From the NCBI GenBank assembly GCA_943846755.1, contig OX044365.1, forward strand, positions 1,364,001-1,428,000: a DNA stretch of 64,000 nucleotides, read 5' to 3'. Origin of the DNA: UBA8752 sp002336475 (GTDB taxonomy: Bacteria; Bacteroidota; Bacteroidia; Flavobacteriales_D; Sanyastnellaceae). The notes beneath the pieces are model-generated. The model saw only the letters and a list, made by a program, of their open reading frames with translations, was not told where the DNA came from and ran no database searches. Positions 58,522 through 64,000 of this stretch are shown here, piece after piece. The first letter of the stretch is position 1; each line of letters begins with the position of its first letter. A program made the position numbers and the translations under genes.

Positions 58522-59825
58522 AAGACATGCACCAGCGGCTGCTTGACAAAGAAGCCACCCTCGCCGTTATTGGCTTGGGCTATGTGGGTCTGCCCATTGC
58601 TTTGGCTTTTGCCCGTCACATTCGCGTCATCGGATTTGACATCCATGCCGGACGGGTGGAGCAGATGAAGCAGGGCATCGACCCCAGCGAGGAGCTCGAG
58701 AAATCCGCCTTCGACGGTTGCGACATCTCCTTCACAGCCGATCCGGAAGACCTCAAGGCGGCCCAGTTTTTTGTGGTGGCCGTCCCCACTCCGATCAACT
58801 CCACCAATCAGCCGGACTTGACGCCGCTGATTTCGGCCTCGAAAACGGTCGGCCTCGCCCTGTCAGAGGGCGACTATGTGGTTTATGAGTCCACGGTTTA
58901 CCCCGGTTGCACCGAGGAAGACTGCATCCCTGTTTTGGAAGAACACAGCGGGTTGACCTTTGGAAAAGACTTCAAGGCAGGCTATAGCCCAGAGCGCATC
59001 AATCCAGGGGACAAGGTCAACACCATCGAAACCATCGTCAAGGTGGTCAGTGGCAGCGATGAGGAAAGCCTGGACGTCATTGCACGCACCTATGACCTCG
59101 TGGTCAAGGCAGGGACGCACCGCGCCTCCAGCATCAAGGTGGCCGAGGCCTCCAAGATCATTGAAAACACCCAACGCGATGTCAACATCGCCTTGATCAA
59201 TGAGCTGAGCATCATCTTCAACCGGGTGGGCATCAACACATATGAAGTCCTAGAGGCTGCAGGCACCAAGTGGAACTTCCTGAAGTTTACTCCTGGTCTT
59301 GTGGGGGGGCACTGCATTGGTGTAGACCCCTATTACCTGACCTGGCGCGCGGAGAAACTGGGCTACCATGCCAAGGTCATCAATTCCGGCCGCTATGTCA
59401 ACGACAGCATGGGCTATTACGCCGGGAAACAGGTGGTGAAGCGCTTGTTGGAAAAAGGCGTCAACCCCTTGGAAGCCAAGGTCCTCGTCATGGGGGTCAC
59501 GTTTAAAGAGAACGTATCGGACATCCGGAACTCCAAAGTTTTCGATGTGATCCGGGAGCTGAGGTCGTTTAATGTGGAGACCGACGTGGTCGACCCTTAC
59601 GCCGCGTTTGACCAGGTCGAGCGGGAATACGGGGTCAGCCTGCAAGAGGCCCCTGGCGAAATTGGATACGATGCCGTGATCGTTGCGGTCAACCACGAAG
59701 AATATGTGGGCTACGACGCCGGTTCTTTCAACCGACTGTTCAAGGATCCTGACCGGGGTTTCTTGGTGGACATCAAGGGCATCTACCGCCACCTGTCTGA
59801 CGACTTGAACTACTGGAGCTTCTGA
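58518..59825 (+). CDS. Nucleotide-sugar dehydrogenase of the WbpA/TviB group
   Basis: 435-residue NAD-dependent 4-electron dehydrogenase. Rossmann motif LAVIGLGYVGLPIALAFARH, catalytic Cys in FTPGLVGGHCIGVDPYYL, and VVYESTVYPGCTEEDCIPVL. Unlike the ugd product, this subgroup uses UDP-N-acetylhexosamine, giving UDP-GlcNAc uronate or its relative. With the aminotransferase and acetyltransferase it covers three steps of a UDP-diacetamido-uronate pathway. The WbpB-type 3-dehydrogenase is not in the window. Confidence 0.92.
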   Translation: MKDMHQRLLDKEATLAVIGLGYVGLPIALAFARHIRVIGFDIHAGRVEQMKQGIDPSEELEKSAFDGCDISFTADPEDLKAAQFFVVAVPTPINSTNQPDLTPLISASKTVGLALSEGDYVVYESTVYPGCTEEDCIPVLEEHSGLTFGKDFKAGYSPERINPGDKVNTIETIVKVVSGSDEESLDVIARTYDLVVKAGTHRASSIKVAEASKIIENTQRDVNIALINELSIIFNRVGINTYEVLEAAGTKWNFLKFTPGLVGGHCIGVDPYYLTWRAEKLGYHAKVINSGRYVNDSMGYYAGKQVVKRLLEKGVNPLEAKVLVMGVTFKENVSDIRNSKVFDVIRELRSFNVETDVVDPYAAFDQVEREYGVSLQEAPGEIGYDAVIVAVNHEEYVGYDAGSFNRLFKDPDRGFLVDIKGIYRHLSDDLNYWSF

Positions 59826-59827
59826 GC

Positions 59828-60907
59828 ATGGCCGATCAAACCCACCATCCCAAGGTCCTCCTTATCACCGGTGGAGCCGGGTTCATCGGCTCCCATGTGG
59901 TGCGCCGATGGGTCACCCGCTATCCAGAAGTCCGCGTCATCAACCTCGACGCCCTGACCTACGCGGGGAATTTGGCCAACCTCAAAGACATCGAGGGCGC
60001 TCCGAACCACCGCTTCGTCAAAATGGACATTGGCGATACCGAAGCGCTGACCCAACTGCTTCGAGAAGAGCAAGTGGATACGGTCATGCACTTGGCCGCT
60101 GAAAGCCATGTTGACCGCAGCATTTCTGGCCCTATGGCCTTTCTCGAGACCAACATCATGGGGACGGCATCGCTCCTCTCCGCCTGCCGCACCGTCTGGA
60201 TGGAGCAGGGCGGCTTTGAGGGGAAGCGCTTCCACCACGTTTCCACCGACGAGGTCTACGGTTCACTTGGCGAGGAGGGGTTCTTTACGGAGGACACCGC
60301 CTACGATCCGCGCAGCCCTTACAGCGCTTCAAAAGCTGCGAGCGACCACATTGTTCGGGCCTGGCACCACACGTATGGCATGCCCATCGTGCTGTCGAAC
60401 TGTTCCAACAATTACGGCTCCTTCCAGTTCCCGGAAAAGCTGATTCCCTTGTTCATCCGCAACGCCGTGCACAAGAAGCCCCTTCCCGTCTATGGACAGG
60501 GGGTCAATGTGCGCGATTGGCTGTGGGTGGAAGACCACGCTTCCGCATTGGAAGTGATCATCACCTGCGGTGCCGACGGAAGGACCTACAACATTGGAGG
60601 GGAGAATGAGTGGAAGAACATCGACCTCATCCGGCTCATGTGCCGCCAGCTCGATGGCAAACTGGGACGGGCTGAGGGAGAAACCGAGCAGCTCATCACC
60701 TACGTGCAAGACCGGGCTGGACACGACATGCGTTATGCCATCGATGCAGCACGCCTGCGCGATGAACTCGGATGGAGACCGTCGATCACCTTTGAGGAAG
60801 GGCTAGACCGCACCATCGATTGGTACTTGTCCAATGAGGATTGGCTCAACGAAGTCACCAGTGGGGCCTACCGCGACTATTACGACGACCAATACGGAGA
60901 CCGCTAA
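59828..60907 (+). CDS. rfbB: dTDP-glucose 4,6-dehydratase
   Basis: Makes dTDP-4-keto-6-deoxyglucose, precursor of rhamnose and related deoxy sugars. The 359 residues have NAD motif ITGGAGFIGSHVVRRWVTRY, HLAAESHVDRSISGP, STDEVYGSLGEEGFFTEDTA (active-site DE pair) and YSASKAASDHIVRAW (YxxxK). The rmlA, rmlC and rmlD partners are not in the window. It starts 2 nt after the previous stop and its stop overlaps the next start by one base. Confidence 0.94.
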   Translation: MADQTHHPKVLLITGGAGFIGSHVVRRWVTRYPEVRVINLDALTYAGNLANLKDIEGAPNHRFVKMDIGDTEALTQLLREEQVDTVMHLAAESHVDRSISGPMAFLETNIMGTASLLSACRTVWMEQGGFEGKRFHHVSTDEVYGSLGEEGFFTEDTAYDPRSPYSASKAASDHIVRAWHHTYGMPIVLSNCSNNYGSFQFPEKLIPLFIRNAVHKKPLPVYGQGVNVRDWLWVEDHASALEVIITCGADGRTYNIGGENEWKNIDLIRLMCRQLDGKLGRAEGETEQLITYVQDRAGHDMRYAIDAARLRDELGWRPSITFEEGLDRTIDWYLSNEDWLNEVTSGAYRDYYDDQYGDR

Positions 60908-61674
60908 TGGGCCTGTGGTCTCGGATTTTTGGTGCGGCCAAAGGCAAAGAGGCCGAGCCTGACTGCGAAGCCATAGACCTTTCGGTCTTTGCGGTCGACT
61001 ACCACAGCCATTTGGTGCCTGGTGTCGATGACGGGGCGCCCGATTTAGAGGCCTCCCTCGAAATGATCGACGCCTTGGTCTCTTTGGGATACCGCGGTGC
61101 CGTCACCACGCCGCACGTCATGGCGGGGATGTACCCCAACACACCCGAGACCCTGCGCCCCCCCTTTGAATTGCTGCAGCATGCCGTGGCAGAGCGACAC
61201 CCTGACTTCAAGTTGGCTTTGGGTGCCGAATATTTTTTGGATGCCAGCCTCTTGGATGCCGTGCAAACAGGACGCGAATTGCTGGCCCCAGGCGGCCGCC
61301 TGTTGTTTGAGCTCGCTTTTTCCGCGCCCCCCGAAACAGGCTTGCTTCAAGAGTTTTTGTTTGAGGCTCAAGTCAAAGGCCTAAAGCCCGTCATGGCGCA
61401 CATTGAGCGGTATCCATACTGGCACAACAACCTGGATCAATTCGAGGAACTCCACGAGCAGGGTGTGGTCCTTCAGGTCAATGCCGCTTCCTTGGCTGGC
61501 GCGTATGGCCCGGAGATACAAAAAGCGGCAGAACAGTTCATCGACAAGGGTTGGGTGCGCATCCTGGGAACAGACGCCCATGGCATCCGACACATTGATG
61601 CCTTGCACGCCTCGCGGTTCAGACCCGCTGTCCACCGGCTTGCCGAGGTGGCATTGAATTCTTCGATACTCTGA
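60907..61674 (+). CDS. PHP-family tyrosine-protein phosphatase (CpsB/YwqE-like)
   Basis: 255-residue metal-dependent phosphatase that dephosphorylates the tyrosine kinase controlling capsule or exopolysaccharide chain length in Gram-positive and Bacteroidota relatives. The start (MGLWSRIFGAAKG) overlaps the rfbB stop (TAATG). PHP motifs: DYHSHLVPGVDDGAPDLEAS, TTPHVMAGMYPN, GAEYFLD, MAHIERYPYW and GTDAHGIRH, together providing His/Asp metal ligands. No tyrosine kinase is in the window, but the context points to polysaccharide export control. Confidence 0.92.
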   Translation: MGLWSRIFGAAKGKEAEPDCEAIDLSVFAVDYHSHLVPGVDDGAPDLEASLEMIDALVSLGYRGAVTTPHVMAGMYPNTPETLRPPFELLQHAVAERHPDFKLALGAEYFLDASLLDAVQTGRELLAPGGRLLFELAFSAPPETGLLQEFLFEAQVKGLKPVMAHIERYPYWHNNLDQFEELHEQGVVLQVNAASLAGAYGPEIQKAAEQFIDKGWVRILGTDAHGIRHIDALHASRFRPAVHRLAEVALNSSIL

Positions 61675-61716
61675 ACGGGGTACCCTTGGGGTGAATTCCC
61701 GATGGGTAGAGGCCTG

Positions 61717-62043
61717 TTAACCCACAGGTGCCAGACGGATGACCATTCCATCGAGCGCATCAGCGAGCTGAATTTGACAGCCCAGACGGCTCTCTTCCTT
61801 GACGTGAAAGGCCTCATCGAGCATGTCCTCTTCATCGTCAGACTTCTCGGACATTGTCCCGGCATGTGCACTCTCCACATAGCAATGGCAGCTGGCACAC
61901 ATGGCCATGCCACCGCAGGTGCCCTCCACGGGCAACTCCGCACTCTTGCAGAGCTCCATGACGTTCATGTTCATGTCGGTGGGCGCTTCCAACTCGTGGG
62001 AAGTTCCTTCTCGGTCAATGACGGTAACGCGAATGGAAGACAT
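61717..62043 (-). CDS. 2Fe-2S ferredoxin (adrenodoxin type)
   Basis: 108-residue electron carrier. The cluster ligands are in the spaced motif VEGTCGGMAMCASCHCYV (three cysteines, CxxxxCxxC) and the later SRLGCQIQLADALDGM (fourth Cys). The loop between them is acidic (SEKSDDEEDMLDEAF). The start is 2 nt after the FAD reductase stop, so the reductase probably reduces this ferredoxin. Confidence 0.92.
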   Translation of the reverse strand: MSSIRVTVIDREGTSHELEAPTDMNMNVMELCKSAELPVEGTCGGMAMCASCHCYVESAHAGTMSEKSDDEEDMLDEAFHVKEESRLGCQIQLADALDGMVIRLAPVG

Positions 62044-62045
62044 GA

Positions 62046-63053
62046 TCAGAATCCGTTGACCCCGTTGACCGTCGTGTACTTGAGCACGAGGTTCTTGTCG
62101 GGGTAGATGCGCTTGAAGGCACTCTGCACCATCAGTGTGGCTTCGTGGAAACCACAGAGGATGAGCTTGAGTTTGCCAGGGTAAGTGTTGATGTCACCAA
62201 TGGCATAAATGCCGTCGACGTTGGTGCTGTAGTCAAAGGTGTTGACTTCGATGGCGTTCTTGGTGATGTTGAGGTTCCAATCTGCAATGGGCCCCAGCTT
62301 CGGACTCAAACCGAACAACGGTACCCAGTGGTCGGTCTCCAAAGTGATGTCGCCCTCGGTTTTGTGTTTGACGGTCACCGCATCGAGGTGCTCTTCGCCG
62401 GCCACACCCACCACCTCACCGTTGGTGAGCAAGCGAATTTTCCCTGCGGCCGCCAGATCTAGCACCTTTTGGACGCTGTCGGGGTGTCCTCTGAATCCAT
62501 CACGGCGGTGCACCAAAGTGACTTCGGAAGCCACGCCGTCCGCCAGGAAATTCGTCCAATCCAAGGCGCTGTCTCCACCACCACTGATGACCACTTTTTT
62601 GCCGCGGTAGAATTCGGGATCCTTGATGATGTACTCGACGCCGCGGTCCTCGTATTCCGCCAAGCGGTCCACAGGTGGCTTGCGGGGCTCGAAGCAACCC
62701 AACCCTCCTGCGATGGCGATGATGGGCGCCCGGTGCACCGTGCCACGGTTGGTGGTCACAATGAACTGGCCTTCTTCGTCCTTTACAATGGCCTCGGCGC
62801 GCTCACCCAAGGTGAACCCCGGCTGGAAAGGCTTGGCTTGCTCCATGAGCTGGTCCACCAAATCACCCGCCAGAATTTCCGGGTAAGCCGGAATGTCATA
62901 GATGGGTTTCTTGGGATAGATTTCAGCACATTGGCCTCCGGCCTGCGGGAGGGCATCAATGAGGTGACAACGCAGCTTGAGCAAGCCTGCTTCGAAGACG
63001 GTGAAGAGCCCACATGGGCCGGCACCGATGATGAGGATGTCCGTTTGGATCAT
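62046..63053 (-). CDS. FAD-dependent NAD(P)H reductase (thioredoxin-reductase-like ferredoxin-NADP reductase)
   Basis: 335 residues starting MIQTDILIIGAGPCGLFTVF (FAD GxGxxG); an upstream ATG would add 35 residues running into the promoter. The NAD(P) motif is VVISGGGDSALDWTNFLADG, and the C-terminal FAD motif is YAIGDINTYPGKLKLILCGF. The redox-active CxxC of thioredoxin reductases (which would follow the NAD(P) region) is missing, fitting the ferredoxin/flavodoxin reductase subgroup. A TACCTTCG box lies 14 nt upstream of the start. Confidence 0.9.
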   Translation of the reverse strand: MIQTDILIIGAGPCGLFTVFEAGLLKLRCHLIDALPQAGGQCAEIYPKKPIYDIPAYPEILAGDLVDQLMEQAKPFQPGFTLGERAEAIVKDEEGQFIVTTNRGTVHRAPIIAIAGGLGCFEPRKPPVDRLAEYEDRGVEYIIKDPEFYRGKKVVISGGGDSALDWTNFLADGVASEVTLVHRRDGFRGHPDSVQKVLDLAAAGKIRLLTNGEVVGVAGEEHLDAVTVKHKTEGDITLETDHWVPLFGLSPKLGPIADWNLNITKNAIEVNTFDYSTNVDGIYAIGDINTYPGKLKLILCGFHEATLMVQSAFKRIYPDKNLVLKYTTVNGVNGF

Positions 63054-63120
63054 GATCGATTGCGCGGCGAAGGTAGTTTCTAAGCCGGCTGACATCGCAA
63101 CAACGGCAAAGCGTTCGTGT

Positions 63121-63393
63121 TCATCCCATCGCCGAACTCGGCATATTGACGGCCACAACCTCCGTGACCTCAGGTACTGCGCGGCGGACAGCCTCTTCTA
63201 CGCCTGCCTTCATGGTCATCGCCGCCTGGGCACAATGGGCGCAGGCACCTTGGAGCTCGACCTCCACAACCAGATTTTCGCGCACCCCCACCACCTTGAT
63301 GTCTCCACCATCAGAACGCAAAAAAGGACGCAACTCTTCCAACGCGCGGTCAATGCGCTCGGTCAATGCTTGTGCGTCTGGGACAGGATTCAT
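63121..63393 (-). CDS. NifU-like iron-sulfur scaffold protein
   Basis: 90 residues corresponding to the NifU C-terminal domain alone. The motif VELQGACAHCAQAAMTMKAG has the CxxC that holds a transferable Fe-S cluster, and FLRSDGGDIKVVGVRENLVV is the family N-terminal block. It lies 9 nt after the Mrp ATPase gene, so the two are cotranscribed as a cluster assembly and delivery pair. Confidence 0.92.
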   Translation of the reverse strand: MNPVPDAQALTERIDRALEELRPFLRSDGGDIKVVGVRENLVVEVELQGACAHCAQAAMTMKAGVEEAVRRAVPEVTEVVAVNMPSSAMG

Positions 63394-63402
63394 GGTGTGA
63401 AT

Positions 63403-64000
63403 TTAAACCGCAGATGCCGGTGCTGCCGAAGGCGTGGGAAGGTCTGCGAGAACGTCCAACATTCGGTCGGTGAGACGGGCAATGGCTTTTGCAGATTCTG
63501 TGCCCTCCTGCAGGGCGGCGGGCCTGCCTGCATCACCGGCTTCGCGAATGGCCTGGACCAATGGCAGCTCTCCCAGGAATGGGGTGCCAGAAGCTTCTGC
63601 ATAGCGCTTCACCCCATCGCGGCCAAACAGGTGATACTTGCGCTCTGGCATGTCTGGCGGAGAGAAATACGCCATGTTTTCGACCAACCCCAGAACCGGG
63701 ACATTGATGCTCTCCAATTGAAACATCGACACCCCTTTGCGGGCATCTGCGAGGGCAATGTCTTGCGGAGTACTGACCACGACCACGCCACTCAAGGGCA
63801 CCAACTGCACCAGCGAAAGGTGCACATCGCCTGTACCTGGAGGCAGGTCGATCAGCATGTAATCGAGCGCACCCCAGTCCCCATCGGTAAACAACTGCCC
63901 CAGGGCCTTGGAGGCCATGGGGCCCCGCCACACAATCGCTTGATCAGGGTCGGCAAAAAAACCGATGCTCAGCATCTTGACTCCATGGGCCTCTACGGGG
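63403..64000 (-). CDS. mrp: Mrp/NBP35 family Fe-S cluster carrier ATPase (partial)
   Basis: P-loop ATPase that carries Fe-S clusters to apoproteins; the 5' part with the Walker A loop lies beyond the right edge of the window. Visible are the Mrp blocks MLSIGFFADPDQAIVWRGPM, LDYMLIDLPPGTGDVHLSLV (Walker B), VVVSTPQDIALADARKGVSM, VPVLGLVENMAYF and HLFGRDGVKRYAE. The CxxC of the family is not conserved here (SPPDMPERKY follows NMAYF), which is seen in some Bacteroidota. The C-terminus ends in an Ala/Pro tail. Confidence 0.93.
   Translation of the reverse strand, partial: PVEAHGVKMLSIGFFADPDQAIVWRGPMASKALGQLFTDGDWGALDYMLIDLPPGTGDVHLSLVQLVPLSGVVVVSTPQDIALADARKGVSMFQLESINVPVLGLVENMAYFSPPDMPERKYHLFGRDGVKRYAEASGTPFLGELPLVQAIREAGDAGRPAALQEGTESAKAIARLTDRMLDVLADLPTPSAAPASAV

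Overview
The window is a roughly 55% GC chromosomal segment from a member of the Bacteroidota, most likely a marine Flavobacteriales (Cryomorphaceae/Schleiferiaceae-like). The assignment rests on several signs: str, S10 and spc ribosomal genes joined in one run with no tuf gene; TAnnTTTG-type promoters without Shine-Dalgarno sequences; a DUF4290 gene beside murA; a type IX secretion (T9SS) sorting domain; and abundant cysteine-rich GCTDxxACNYD repeats in secreted proteins. It is inferred from protein content, not from a phylogeny.

Layout. 1-12716 (minus strand) is one ribosomal superoperon: rpsL-rpsG-fusA-rpsJ-rplC-rplD-rplW-rplB-rpsS-rplV-rpsC-rplP-rpmC-rpsQ-rplN-rplX-rplE-rpsN-rpsH-rplF-rplR-rpsE-rpmD-rplO-secY (secY cut by the window edge). 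12898-18897 (plus) holds a UvrD/PcrA helicase, a lipoprotein, an alpha/beta hydrolase, a lipoprotein with a TonB C-terminal domain, and a secreted deiminase resembling Porphyromonas peptidylarginine deiminase. 18968-26322 mixes a Bax-inhibitor-like protein, folE with a 6-pyruvoyl-tetrahydropterin synthase, rfaD, a MerR regulator, an M23 peptidase and alaS. 26432-35426 (minus) is a stress and envelope block: DUF4290, murA, a TlpA-like thioredoxin, grpE, dnaJ, an ABC exporter, a Ppx/GppA phosphatase and a sigma-54 activator without a DNA-binding domain. 36390-38383 is a histidine kinase/response regulator pair. 40434-43152 holds two outer-membrane-like proteins, the Kdo transferase and tRNA-Gly.

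38386-54264 is the most unusual part. Five secreted proteins (an arylsulfotransferase-like protein, an M43 metalloprotease, an S1 serine protease, a LamG/FISUMP protein and a small protein) carry dockerin-like calcium-loop motifs, and four of them also carry GCTDxxACNYD repeats. None has a recognisable T9SS sorting domain. The two proteases overlap by 4 nt and share the same accessory modules. This stretch also contains two single-nucleotide frameshifts, gene relics and a palindromic intergenic element, so it looks like a fast-evolving surface-protein locus.

54422-61674 (plus) is a tightly overlapped nucleotide-sugar operon: DegT aminotransferase, UDP-glucose dehydrogenase, UDP-glucuronate decarboxylase, WbpD-like acetyltransferase, WbpA-like dehydrogenase, dTDP-glucose dehydratase and a PHP-type tyrosine phosphatase. 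It would supply precursors for a capsule or O-antigen. 61717-64000 (minus) holds an iron-sulfur and redox group: Mrp ATPase (cut by the window edge), NifU-like protein, FAD-dependent reductase and 2Fe-2S ferredoxin.

A recurring signal is a TAnnTT(T/C)G-type box placed 4-5 nt before the start codon of many unrelated genes, which suggests widespread leaderless transcription. This was read by eye and needs transcription start mapping.
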